Positions 48,826-57,036 of a DNA stretch of 64,000 bases are shown here, piece by piece; within the stretch, counting starts at the first letter, position 1, and each line of letters begins with the position of its first letter. Origin of the DNA: Planctomycetota bacterium (lineage in GTDB: Bacteria; Planctomycetota; UBA8742; UBA2392); the NCBI GenBank assembly GCA_027493625.1, contig JAOSKM010000002.1, positions 124,001-188,000 of the forward strand, given 5' to 3'. The notes under the pieces are model-generated. The model ran no database searches. It saw only the letters and a list, made by a program, of their open reading frames with translations, and had not been told where the DNA came from. The translations under genes and the position numbers were made by a program.

Positions 48826-49029
48826 ATGTCTGTTGCCAAGGTAATGGAAATCAGCTCGCGCTCGCCCGAAAGCTTTGAACAGGCCATCCGCACCGGCCTG
48901 GAACGCGCCGCCAAAACCGTGCAAGGCATCAAGGGCGCCTGGGTCAAAGAACAGAAGGTGGAGTTCGACGGCAAGGGCATCACCAACTACGTGGTGCACA
49001 TGAAAGTCACCTTCGAGCTGCGCGAATAG
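48826..49029 (+). CDS. Dodecin
   Basis: A 67-residue flavin-storage protein that assembles as a dodecamer. The pattern MSVAKVMEISSRSPESFEQA, then TVQGIKGAWVKEQKVEFDGKGITNY, then VTFELRE fits the family. The ATG at 48826 follows ACAGGAG; the open frame extends upstream through repeat DNA only by chance. Dodecins hold flavin or coenzyme A-like ligands and limit photochemical damage. It lies next to sulphur-transport-type genes, but a link is not clear. Confidence 0.9.
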   Translation: MSVAKVMEISSRSPESFEQAIRTGLERAAKTVQGIKGAWVKEQKVEFDGKGITNYVVHMKVTFELRE

Positions 49030-49086
49030 CCGCCACTTCCGCTGCGCCGCCTGTTTGTCAAACTCCCGCCCGACGGGAGGGACGAC

Positions 49087-49512
49087 ATGGATTGGCAACG
49101 CATCTGGCCGCCGCTGCTGGGCGGATTGATGATCGGCGCGGCCTCGGCCTCGCTGCTGGCGCTGACGGCCAAGACCGCCGGCATCAGCGGGATCCTGGAA
49201 GGCATCCTGACACGCGAGAAAGGCGAGCTGGGCTGGAAGGCCGCCTTCGTGCTGGGCCTGCTGGCGGGCGGCGTCGGGCTCGCGTTCCTGCTGCCCGACA
49301 ACCTGGCGCGCGAAGCCCTGCGCCCCCTGCCGCTGATGATCGTGGCCGGCCTGCTGGTCGGCTTCGGAACGCGCCTGGGCGGCGGCTGCACCAGCGGCCA
49401 CGGCGTGTGCGGCATCGGCCGGCTCAGCCTGCGTTCGATTATCGGCACCGTCACCTTCATCGCAGCCGGCGCGATCACCGTGGTGGTCGCGCGCCTGGTG
49501 GAGGGCTCGTGA
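49087..49512 (+). CDS. YeeE/YedE-family membrane protein, first half
   Basis: A 141-residue protein with three to four membrane helices. The signature GFGTRLGGGCTSGHGVCGIGRLS (about residues 96-118) contains the conserved Cys that guides thiosulphate or related sulphur species in the YeeE/YedE family. Its TGA overlaps the next ATG by one base (49510-49514), so the two halves are expressed together. In other bacteria the same two-gene form is called PmpA/PmpB-like. Confidence 0.85.
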   Translation: MDWQRIWPPLLGGLMIGAASASLLALTAKTAGISGILEGILTREKGELGWKAAFVLGLLAGGVGLAFLLPDNLAREALRPLPLMIVAGLLVGFGTRLGGGCTSGHGVCGIGRLSLRSIIGTVTFIAAGAITVVVARLVEGS

Positions 49513-49943
49513 TGCGCAAAGCCGTTGTAGCCTTCTTCTGCGGGCTGCTGTTCGCGGCCGGGCTGGGCGTGTCGGGCATGACGCTGCCCGAGCGCGTGGT
49601 GGGCTTCCTGGACTTCTTCGGCGGTTGGGATTACTCGCTGATGTTCGTGATGGGCGGCGCGATCGCGGTGTATCTGCCGGTGTGGTACGCCATGAAGTGC
49701 CGCAAGTCGGTGCTGGCGGGCAACCTGCCGTGCAGCGCGCGCAAGGACACGGACGGTCGCCTGTTCATCGGCGCCAGCATCTTCGGCATCGGCTGGGGGC
49801 TGGCGGGCGTGTGCCCGGGGCCCGGCATCGTGCTGCTGGGCCGGCCAAGCGTCGAAACCGCGGCGTTCGTGGCCGCCATGCTGGCGGGCATGCTGCTGCA
49901 TCAAGCATTGCCGCGCAAGCAGATCGCGGCCGCAACGGGTTGA
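49512..49943 (+). CDS. YeeE/YedE-family membrane protein, second half
   Basis: A 143-residue protein with several helices and the partner signature GIGWGLAGVCPGPG (about residues 93-106), containing the second conserved Cys. It starts at ATG 49512 inside the stop of the first half. Together they would form one sulphur-compound transporter. The cargo is not shown by sequence. Confidence 0.85.
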   Translation: MRKAVVAFFCGLLFAAGLGVSGMTLPERVVGFLDFFGGWDYSLMFVMGGAIAVYLPVWYAMKCRKSVLAGNLPCSARKDTDGRLFIGASIFGIGWGLAGVCPGPGIVLLGRPSVETAAFVAAMLAGMLLHQALPRKQIAAATG

Positions 49944-49977
49944 GGCATCGCGCGCTCCGGCCCGCTAAACTCATGGC

Positions 49978-51558
49978 ATGGATGCGGAGAGCGCCTACCT
50001 GTTCCGTCACGCACTGGTGCGCGAGGCTGCCTATCAGTTGCAGCCGCCGGGCGACCGCGCGCAGCTTCACGCGTTCACGGTGTGCATCCTGGAGAAGGAC
50101 ACGAGGGTTGCACCGCTGGACCTCGCCGACCACGCGGCCTTCGCGGCGCAGGAGTCGCAAACCGTCCTCCCTCACGCGCAGTTGGCGGACATCGAACTGC
50201 GGGCGCTGCAACGGGGCGTGGAGTTGGCCCGCACCCGCTTCGAGCCCGAGGTCGAGCTCGCTTGCCTGCGCCGCCTGGCCACGCATTCGAGTGTCAGCCG
50301 CGCTGAACGCGGCGAGTACCGGCTGCAGCAGGTCAGTCCGCTGCTGACACTGGGCCGGCTGGCGGAGTGCATCGCCGTCTGCACCGAAGTCGCCGGCGCA
50401 TCGAACGGCAAGCTCAAGTTCCGCGCTCTGAACCGCCTGGGTGAGATGCAGCGCAACGGCGGAAACATGAAGGAAGCCGAAGAGGCCCTGGGCCAATCCG
50501 AAGCGGTCGCGCCGCCCGACGCCGAATCGCAGGCGACCATGCTCTTGAGCCGCGCGCGCCTGCAACTGCAACGCAATGAACTTGCACCCGCGGCCGAGAA
50601 CCTGCAGAAGGCCGAAGCCCTGGCGCGCGCCGAGGGCGCATGGGCGCTCGTTGCCAACACGCTGAGCGCGCTGGCGATCCTGTACCGCACGAAAGAAGAG
50701 TACTCGACCGCACTGGCATGCCTGGACCGGCTCGAGCAACTGCCGCTTGAAGACGGAGCTGCCTCTCGAAACACCAGCAACGCAAGAGGAAACGTGTTGT
50801 GGCGCCAGGGGCGAAACCGTGAAGCTGAAACACAGTATCGCGAGGCCGTAAGGCTCGCGCGTGAGAAGGGCGACGTACCCAGCCAGGCGATCGCGCTGGG
50901 CAACCTGGGAAACATTCACATGGATCGCGAGGAGTCCTCGGACGCCGAAGAGTGCTACACGGCCGCCATCGCCATGTGCCGGGAAATCGGCCTGCAGTCG
51001 CACGCCGCCCTGTACACCATGGCACTGGGCGGCGTGCACCGAAAGCGCGGCGCGCACGTCGAAGCCTTGGCGGCATATGACCAGGCCGAATCGTTCATGA
51101 CCGCAGTGGGACACCTGGCGGAGGCCTCCAGCGTCGTCGCGAACAGGGGTTTGGTGCTGCAGGATATGGGGCGAAACACGGAGGCGCTGTCCGAGTTCCA
51201 GCGCGCGGAGCAGCTCGCGCGCCGGGCCCATGCACCCCTGCAGGTCGCCTCACACATCTCGCGCCAGGCGGACCTGTACGGCGCTGAGGGTCGTCTCGCG
51301 CAAGCCGTTGAGTTGTACCGGCACAGCCTTCAGACCCGCCGCGGACACGGGGCCGAGATCAACCGCCTGGATGCGCAAATCCAGGTCGCACTGGCGGAGG
51401 CCCTGCACGAACTGGGCCGCAGGCAGGAAGCGCGCGATGCCGTAAAGCTCGCGCGTCGGTATGCCGACCAGTGCAACCTGCAAGCCCAGGCCACCCGCGC
51501 CACCGTGCAGCGTTCAATGACAACCCTGCAACGCCTCGAAGCGGAACTGCTGCACTGA
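49978..51558 (+). CDS. TPR-repeat protein related to the C-terminal part of AAA/adenylate-cyclase-type regulators
   Basis: A 526-residue protein made of helical TPR-like repeats (about residues 100-510). It begins MDAESAYLFRHALVREAAYQ, a motif that in large ATPase regulators follows the NTPase domain (YxFRHALLREAAY). No ATPase domain is present, so the gene may be a natural short form or a decayed remnant. A truncated relative lies at 56774-56953. There is no clear partner; it is the last gene before an IS110-type insertion. Confidence 0.8.
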   Translation: MDAESAYLFRHALVREAAYQLQPPGDRAQLHAFTVCILEKDTRVAPLDLADHAAFAAQESQTVLPHAQLADIELRALQRGVELARTRFEPEVELACLRRLATHSSVSRAERGEYRLQQVSPLLTLGRLAECIAVCTEVAGASNGKLKFRALNRLGEMQRNGGNMKEAEEALGQSEAVAPPDAESQATMLLSRARLQLQRNELAPAAENLQKAEALARAEGAWALVANTLSALAILYRTKEEYSTALACLDRLEQLPLEDGAASRNTSNARGNVLWRQGRNREAETQYREAVRLAREKGDVPSQAIALGNLGNIHMDREESSDAEECYTAAIAMCREIGLQSHAALYTMALGGVHRKRGAHVEALAAYDQAESFMTAVGHLAEASSVVANRGLVLQDMGRNTEALSEFQRAEQLARRAHAPLQVASHISRQADLYGAEGRLAQAVELYRHSLQTRRGHGAEINRLDAQIQVALAEALHELGRRQEARDAVKLARRYADQCNLQAQATRATVQRSMTTLQRLEAELLH

Positions 51559-51589
51559 TCGTCTGCTGCATACCGGGCAGGACGGGGAC

Positions 51590-51627
51590 ATCTATGAGCG
51601 ATTGGGTCATCTATGAGCGATTGGGTC
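51590..51627. repeat. Tandem 19-bp repeat next to the IS110-type element
   Basis: ATCTATGAGCGATTGGGTC occurs twice head to tail (51590-51608, 51609-51627). It is 30 bp past the TPR gene stop and may mark the right boundary of the insertion element. The region 51628-51812 shows no gene. Confidence 0.8.
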
Positions 51628-51812
51628 AAGGGGGCTGAGGGTTGCTTGCGGGGTTGGTCCAAACATCTATTCGATGTCACCGCCTGAGCGGGCATCACTT
51701 GACGAGTTCGCGCCGGCCTCACTCAGGCACTCGACCTCTCAGGGTCATGTCCCCAGTCCGAGGTCCGGCTTATCCAACCCGCAGCTCCCCCTGCCTCACG
51801 CCTTAGTTGTCC

Positions 51813-52796
51813 CTACTCTGCCTGCCGCCACACCTCCCCGCTGCGCAGCATGCTCAGCATCACCCGTGCCAGCCAGTGCGCCGTGGCGACGATGGCCTTC
51901 TTGGTGCGCTCTTTGTCCCCGCGCCTGAACTGTTCGTACTTGGCGCGGATCACGCCGCTGCGACGGATGCCCTGCCAGGCCGCCTCGACCAGCAACTGGC
52001 GGACGCAGCCCGGCCCGTCCTTGGTGATGTGCCCGAGGTGGTTGCGCCTTGCGCTGGCGTCCTGGCGTGGCACCAACCCGAAGTAGTCGCCGATCTGGCT
52101 GGTGCGCGCAAAGCGCCTGGCGTCATCCACCCAGGCCACGAACGCCTCGGCCGTGCGGGTGCCGACGCCGGGAATCGTTCGCAGCAGCGCCACGCCCGGG
52201 TGACGGGCGGCAATCTGGTCGAGCTGGCGCGTGAAGCGCGACACCCGCTGCTTCAGCAACTCGAGGTCCTCCAGGTGCTCGTCCATCCGCCAACGTGTGG
52301 TCTCCGGCAGATCAAGCTGCGTCAGCCACAGGATCCCCTTCTTCGTCCACAGCCCGCGTGGCGCCTTGATCGCCTGCTCACGCAGCAACGCGCGGATGCT
52401 GTTCTTCACCGCAGTGCACTTGGCAACCGTGCGGCCGCGGTGACGGATCAGCCCGCGCCACTCGCGGACCTGCACATTCGGGACGTAGACGGCGGGCACA
52501 GCGCCAACCGAGAGCAGCTTGGCCAGCTTGCTTGCGTCGACACGGTCGTTCTTGCGCTTGGAAGCGTAGATCAGCCGAAGGTGGCCGGGATGCGCGACGG
52601 TGACCGAACGAGCGACGCTTGAGAGGGTTTCAAACCACTTGCCGTAGCCGCAGCTGGCCTCGAAGCACAAGTCGAAGGGAGCTTCGATTCTTAAAAGCTG
52701 CTTTTTGACTTCCTCGGGGCCGCCGCGGACCGTGATGATCGAGGGCTTGGGCTGGCCGGATGTGATGACTGCGATTGTGGATTGCGAGGAATGCAC
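51813..52796 (-). mobile_element. IS110-family transposase
   Basis: A 327-residue DEDD transposase. Motifs: KRKNDRVDASKLAKLL, TIPGVGTRTA, FGLVPRQDASARRNHLGHIT (the C-terminal region with catalytic Ser). In frame with the protein, the codons upstream of GTG 52796 read YVGVD (the start of YVGVDVHS), with the catalytic Asp, but a TGA at 52818-52820 precedes them and no start codon lies between. The likely ATG (52821) is one base out of frame. The copy may therefore be inactive. Confidence 0.9.
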
Positions 52797-52830
52797 GTCG
52801 ACACCAACATACTGTAGTCATGTTTTGTCT

Positions 52831-52880
52831 CCTGGTTGGGGTAGACCTCGAACTGCCAAACGTGAGGCTACCCCTCCAGG
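52831..52880 (-). ncRNA. Candidate bridge-RNA-type stem-loop upstream of the IS110 transposase
   Basis: CCTGG, GGGGTAG and CCTC on one arm pair with GAGG, CTACCCC and CCAGG on the other, giving 16 base pairs with a 14-nt loop and single-base bulges. IS110 elements encode a guide (bridge) RNA in the non-coding end upstream of the transposase. Position and structure fit, but the boundaries are unknown. Confidence 0.45.
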
Positions 52881-52933
52881 ATGACCCATCGCTACATAGT
52901 CTCAGGTACCCAGGGTACCTGTCCCCGACTGCT

Positions 52934-53725
52934 CTACATCGGCGCCGGGGTCATCAGGGCCACGACCGCCCCTGTGGGGTCCATGATCTGCGTGAAACGT
53001 CCGACGTTGGGGATGTCCATCACCGGCACCAGCAGCTGCGCGCCCAGTTGCTGGGCGGTTTCGGCGGCCTTGTCTACGTTCGGCACGTGGATGTAGCCGA
53101 CCCAGCAGGAGGGCGCCTCGGCGGGCACTTCGGCCGGCATCGGCATGCCGCCGCCGGCATTGGCGCCTCGCACCTGGAACAGCGTGTACTCGCCGCCGGG
53201 CATGGGCATTTTCACGCCGTTCCAGCCCAGCAGCTCGCTGTAGAACTTCTCGGCCTTGGCGAAGTCGCGGCTCATGAGCTCAACCCACAGGAAGCTGCCG
53301 GCGTCGGCGCAGGGCGGCTCGGCGGCGCGCTTTTCCGGCTGCATCAGGTACAGGTGCGCGCCGGCGGGGTCCTGGGCCGGGAAGAAGCGCCCGATTCCCG
53401 GGGCGTCGATGATGTCGTGCAGCGCCTTGCCGCCCAGCTCACGCACGCGCTGGTGCGCGGAATCGACGTCTTCCACGTCGATGTAATAGGCCCAGTGCGA
53501 GGGCAGTTCGCCCCATTCGGGGCCGTCCATCTGGGCCATGCCGCCGACCTTTTTGTCGCCGACCTTCAGCAGCGTGTAGATGCCGCCCGGGCCCATGTCC
53601 ACTTCTTCGTAACTCCAGCCGACGACCTTGGCGTAGAACTCTTTGGCCTTCTTGAGGTCGCGGGTCCAGCACTCCCACCACATGAAACTGCCGGGCCCGA
53701 AGGCGGGTTTGGGTTGCTCGCTCAT
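52934..53725 (-). CDS. Two-domain VOC (glyoxalase/dioxygenase-fold) protein
   Basis: A 263-residue protein built from two homologous VOC units. Unit 1: GSFMWWECWTRDLKKAKEFYAKVVGWSYEEVD through QDPAGAHLYLMQP. Unit 2: GSFLWVELMSRDFAKAEKFYSELLGWN through IMDPTGAVVALMTPAPM. Proteins of this form are related to glyoxalase and bleomycin-resistance proteins, and some act on formaldehyde or antibiotics. The metal-binding residues cannot be assigned with certainty. It lies just outside the IS110 insertion. Confidence 0.88.
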   Translation of the reverse strand: MSEQPKPAFGPGSFMWWECWTRDLKKAKEFYAKVVGWSYEEVDMGPGGIYTLLKVGDKKVGGMAQMDGPEWGELPSHWAYYIDVEDVDSAHQRVRELGGKALHDIIDAPGIGRFFPAQDPAGAHLYLMQPEKRAAEPPCADAGSFLWVELMSRDFAKAEKFYSELLGWNGVKMPMPGGEYTLFQVRGANAGGGMPMPAEVPAEAPSCWVGYIHVPNVDKAAETAQQLGAQLLVPVMDIPNVGRFTQIMDPTGAVVALMTPAPM

Positions 53726-53883
53726 TTTCTCTCCTTTGGTCTGGTCCGGGTTGCTTATACAACTTATCCGCCCCGGCCGAAGCGGAACACGGAATCTTTA
53801 ACATTGCCTGCGACATGGACGGCCGACAGCGGCCGCGGGCGCCTGATGGCAGCGGAAAGAAGCAGGGGATCGGTCCCCACTGC

Positions 53884-54621
53884 TCAGCGTCCAGCCGTGC
53901 CTGCGTCCGCATCGCTGGAGCGGCGCGCCTGCGCCACCCAGCCGAAGTCCTGGTGCTCGATCACGATTTCGCTGAAGCCCGCCGCGCGCAGCTCGGCCTC
54001 CATCTGCTCCGGCGTGTAGCAGCGCAGCCGCAGCACCTCGTCTTCCGTGCGCAGCAGGCGGCCTGATTGCCGCAGCTCGTAGCGGTTCTCGTAGCTTTCG
54101 ATCTGCGTTTGCGGATCATAGTGCTGGCGCGATACCAGGCGGATCTGCGTGCCTCCCTGGCTGACCACGCGCGTGGTTTGCCCGGGCCAGTCGCCCGCGC
54201 CGTAGGGCGGCTCGAACTCAAGCAGCAGGACGCCCTCAGGCTTCAGCGCGCCGTGCAGGCGCTTCAGACCTTCGCGCGCCTCGGCCGGGTCATGCAGCAG
54301 GCAGAATGAGCCGGCCGGGATGAACGCCGCGTCGTAGTCCGCGGGCTCGAGCTCAGCCAGCGAGGCCTGCCAGATACGTGTTTCCAGCCCGGCCGCGGCC
54401 AGTTTTTCACGGCAGCGCGCCAGCATGGCCGGCGAGGGGTCGCAGCCCTCCACGTTGAAGCCGCGCTGCAGCAGCGGAACCAGGAAACGCCCGGAGCCGC
54501 ACATGGGCTCAAGGATCAGGCCACTGGGCAACGCGCCGGCGAACCAGGCGAACGAAAGCTCCGGCGCCGTGGGCTTATCCAGGTCATAGAACCACGCGCA
54601 GAGCTCACCGTAGCCGTCCAT
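53884..54621 (-). CDS. SAM-dependent methyltransferase
   Basis: A 245-residue class I methyltransferase. The SAM motif is ILEPMCGSGRFLVPLLQRGFNVEGCD (about residues 37-62); the following acidic Asp and a later GLKRLHGALKPEGVLLLEFEP segment fit the fold. The start at 54621 (MDGYGELCAWFYDLDKP) is chosen; a longer start is not supported. The target is not known. It is divergent from the acyltransferase gene and 158 bp from the VOC gene. Confidence 0.88.
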   Translation of the reverse strand: MDGYGELCAWFYDLDKPTAPELSFAWFAGALPSGLILEPMCGSGRFLVPLLQRGFNVEGCDPSPAMLARCREKLAAAGLETRIWQASLAELEPADYDAAFIPAGSFCLLHDPAEAREGLKRLHGALKPEGVLLLEFEPPYGAGDWPGQTTRVVSQGGTQIRLVSRQHYDPQTQIESYENRYELRQSGRLLRTEDEVLRLRCYTPEQMEAELRAAGFSEIVIEHQDFGWVAQARRSSDADAGTAGR

Positions 54622-54791
54622 GAGCCCAGTAAAGCAGCCGGACGCGCCGCGGCCATGGCGCGGCATCTAAATCACAGCCCCGTCCGCCGCGCTGTGACCC
54701 TCTTCACTTGCGACGCCCCGCAAACACGCTTCCGGGGCGGATTCCGCCGCCCCCGGTTGACGCGGCGCGCCCGCTGCAACAGGCTGCGTGC

Positions 54792-55811
54792 TTGGCAAAG
54801 AAACGCAAACGCAAGAGCTTCGGCGCGAAGCTGATCAGCTGGGCGCCCTCTCGAGTCATCGTAAGCCTGCTGCTGAACGCGGTCGTCTTCGGCCTGACCG
54901 TGCCGGGGCCCCGCTGGGCCTACTGGTGGGCGCGCCGCGCCGCCACGCTGACCTGGTACATCATGCCGCGCCTGCGCCGCACGGCCTTGCGCAACCTGGA
55001 CCTGTGCCTGCCCGAGAAACCCGACGCCGAGCGCATGCGCATCGCCCGGGCCAGCTTCCGCCACTTCTACTACACGTTCTGCGACTACATGCTCGCGCCC
55101 CGCTGCTTCAGTAATGGCCGCGGCGAGAAGTACGTGAAGGGCAGCCCGGCCGACAGCGAATACATCCGCTGGGTGGGCGAGGGCAAGGCGGCGTTCATCC
55201 TGGCCGCGCACTTCGGGAACTGGGAGGTGGGGACCTGGAACGTGAACCGTTTCGGTTTCGCGCGCCTGATGGTGCTGGCCAAGCCGGTCAAGCCGCCGGC
55301 CCTGAACCGGCACATCCTGCGGGCGCGGGAGATTTTCGGCAACGAGGTGCACGAGCACACGGGCGGCGCGCGCGCCTTCGCCCGCGCCCTGAAAGAGAAC
55401 CGCACAGTGGGCATCCTGGTTGACCAGAACGGCGGCGACTGGGCGCCCGTGGAGACCTTCTTCGGCGTGCCCTGCACCTGGCAGGCCGATTTCGCGCGCC
55501 TGGCCCTGCGCGGCGGGGGGCGGATCGCGCTGGCGGCCATGCGGCGCACGGGCGACCGCTTCGGCTTTGAGTACCTGCCCTCGAAGATCTTGAGTTACGG
55601 GCGCGAGGCCGACCCGCTGCAGATCGTGCGCGATTACCGGGATTACCTGGAGGCGGTGATCCGGGAAAACCCGGAGCAGTACTTCTGGATGCACCGCAGG
55701 CTGAAGGCCCGCAAGCAGGGCTGGGGCGACGCCTACGCCGACCCGCACGAGCGCTGGCAGGCCGACCAGCGAGAGGCCCTGCTAGCCACCCGCCAGTCCC
55801 AGCCGGCCTGA
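54792..55811 (+). CDS. Lipid A biosynthesis (LpxL/HtrB-type) acyltransferase
   Basis: A membrane-bound acyltransferase of about 339 residues. A basic N-terminus (AKKRKRKSFG) precedes a membrane helix. The HX4E catalytic pair is AAHFGNWEVG (about residue 139), and GILVDQNGGDWAPVETFFGVPC is the second family block. It would add an acyl chain to lipid A or a related glycolipid, which suggests an outer membrane. TTG at 54792 fits the basic N-terminus; another TTG at 54708 would add 28 residues of poor fit. Confidence 0.85.
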   Translation: MAKKRKRKSFGAKLISWAPSRVIVSLLLNAVVFGLTVPGPRWAYWWARRAATLTWYIMPRLRRTALRNLDLCLPEKPDAERMRIARASFRHFYYTFCDYMLAPRCFSNGRGEKYVKGSPADSEYIRWVGEGKAAFILAAHFGNWEVGTWNVNRFGFARLMVLAKPVKPPALNRHILRAREIFGNEVHEHTGGARAFARALKENRTVGILVDQNGGDWAPVETFFGVPCTWQADFARLALRGGGRIALAAMRRTGDRFGFEYLPSKILSYGREADPLQIVRDYRDYLEAVIRENPEQYFWMHRRLKARKQGWGDAYADPHERWQADQREALLATRQSQPA

Positions 55812-55836
55812 CCAACCCGAGCCACAAGCCCAAACG

Positions 55837-55939
55837 GTGGGGCAGGCTGCCAGCCTGCCAAGGGCGGACAAGCTGTCCGCCCCACGCACCGTGGGGCAGG
55901 CTGCCAGCCTGCCAAGGGCGGACAGGCTGTCCGCCCCAC
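55837..55939. repeat. Tandem 49-nt double-hairpin repeat
   Basis: Copies at 55837-55885 and 55891-55939 differ by one base. Each contains GGCAGGCTGCCAGCCTGCC, with GGCGGACA and TGTCCGCC arms, and outer GTGGGGC/GCCCCAC ends. It follows the acyltransferase stop. Confidence 0.85.
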
Positions 55940-55949
55940 GCCCAAACGC

Positions 55950-56162
55950 GGCACGGGCGCCTCGCCCGTGCGCAGTTGAGCCCCCGCCTGCACGCGGAAG
56001 CTTTAGCGAAGGCGGGAAGGGGGCGTCAGAAAATAGCCCGGGGCGTCAGCCCCGGGTTTGGGTCAACAAGCAGATCCGAGCCCCGGAGGGGCGACACAGG
56101 GGCGGCGCGATGCCGCCCCTACGGTCATGTTCGTTCACCGTTTCCGGGCCTCACGGCCCGCG
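55950..56162. repeat. Cluster of intergenic hairpins
   Basis: Includes CACGGGCGCCTCGCCCGTG, GCCCGGGGCGTCAGCCCCGGG and GCCCCGGAGGGGC, and a short GGGGCGGC/GCCGCCCC pair. No gene is seen here. The first shares its core with the hairpins inside lipB. Confidence 0.75.
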
Positions 56163-56579
56163 CTAATCCATGCCGCGTCCTTTGGACGCTCTTCGTTTCC
56201 ACGCCTTGCGGCGCTGGTAGCGCTGTTTGCGCCAGTCGTCGCGGTTCCAATGCTTGAAATCGCCAAAACCATAAGCCCTGGCGATGGGTGCCCAGCCGAC
56301 GGAGTCCCAGTCGACAATCGGCTCGAAGAAGTCCTGCCGCGCATGCCCGCACGGAGTCACGGCCGAATGTTCCGGCCCAAGCAATGGGTCACGCAGGCAG
56401 AGCGGCTCGTCACCCTCGATCAGCTTGCAGCAGCGGAACGTCCACCAAGAGTCCGGGTCACAGACGGCATAGTCACAGGCCCACCCGGGGCAACGCCCGG
56501 AGGCCACATCATCACCAGCCCGCACAAGCAGGCGATAGAGCGCAGTACGATTGAAGTTGGTCAAGAGTTTCGAAGGCAA
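56163..56579 (-). CDS. Uncharacterised Trp-rich protein
   Basis: A 138-residue protein starting at TTG 56579, with no good ribosome site. Composition is real-protein-like: DPDSWWTFRCCKLIEGDEP, DWDSVGWAPIARAYGFGDFKHW, and a very basic tail (RKQRYQRRKAWKRRASKGRG). Several Cys and Trp residues could form a compact domain. No family is recognised. A 29-bp G-rich direct repeat lies about 57 bp upstream of the start, as it does by the TPR-fragment gene. Confidence 0.5.
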   Translation of the reverse strand: MPSKLLTNFNRTALYRLLVRAGDDVASGRCPGWACDYAVCDPDSWWTFRCCKLIEGDEPLCLRDPLLGPEHSAVTPCGHARQDFFEPIVDWDSVGWAPIARAYGFGDFKHWNRDDWRKQRYQRRKAWKRRASKGRGMD

Positions 56580-56635
56580 CGGCCTTCGCGGTTGGTTGGT
56601 GGGTACAGGCTACCAATTGACCAAAGCAGGTTGAA

Positions 56636-56664
56636 TAGCGCCCCCAACCCAACCCCCAAACCCA
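56636..56664. repeat. 29-bp C/G-tract direct repeat, copy 1
   Basis: Starts TAGCGCCCCCAACCC and is identical to 56964-56992. On the minus strand it reads four G-tracts of three to five G with short T-loops, a G-quadruplex-forming pattern. Confidence 0.8.
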
Positions 56665-56773
56665 CGGGCCAACATAGAGCCCCGCTCAGTTCGCAAGGCG
56701 AACGTGGCTGAGCGGCGCATGCGCCGCGATGCGCGGCCGGGGACAGGCGGCGAGTTTGCCGCCTGAAAAGTGT

Positions 56774-56953
56774 TCACCCGCCCCAACCGGCGGGTGTCCC
56801 CGGCCTTTCGGCCGGGGCTCGAACTGCGGACGGGAAGTCCAAGCCCCTCGAAGCCAGACCGTGGAGAGTGGCGTGGAAGGAGGGAGGCATCAGGTCATAG
56901 GCCGCATCGCGCAGCACCCCATGACGAAACAGGTAAGCGCCCTCAGTATCCAT
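56774..56953 (-). pseudogene. Truncated relative of the TPR protein at 49978
   Basis: A 59-codon frame starting MDTEGAYLFRHGVLRDAAYD, clearly similar to MDAESAYLFRHALVREAAYQ at 49978, including a following LMPPSFHATLH against LQPPGDRAQLH. After about 40 residues the similarity ends, and the frame stops at 56774. The remaining TPR region is missing, so this is probably a decayed copy. It lies directly after the second G-rich direct repeat. Confidence 0.75.
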
Positions 56954-56963
56954 CGAGACAGCA

Positions 56964-56992
56964 TAGCGCCCCCAACCCAACCCCCAAACCCA
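56964..56992. repeat. 29-bp C/G-tract direct repeat, copy 2
   Basis: Identical to 56636-56664. It lies 11 bp upstream of the start codon of the truncated TPR-relative. Confidence 0.8.
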
Positions 56993-57036
56993 AGGCCGAC
57001 TAGAACGTGGCACGAGTGATCAATGGAGCGTCCACG

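Noticed and set aside
56058..56711. 217-residue plus-strand frame
   Set aside because: It runs through hairpin repeats and opposite a more protein-like minus-strand frame; no motifs.
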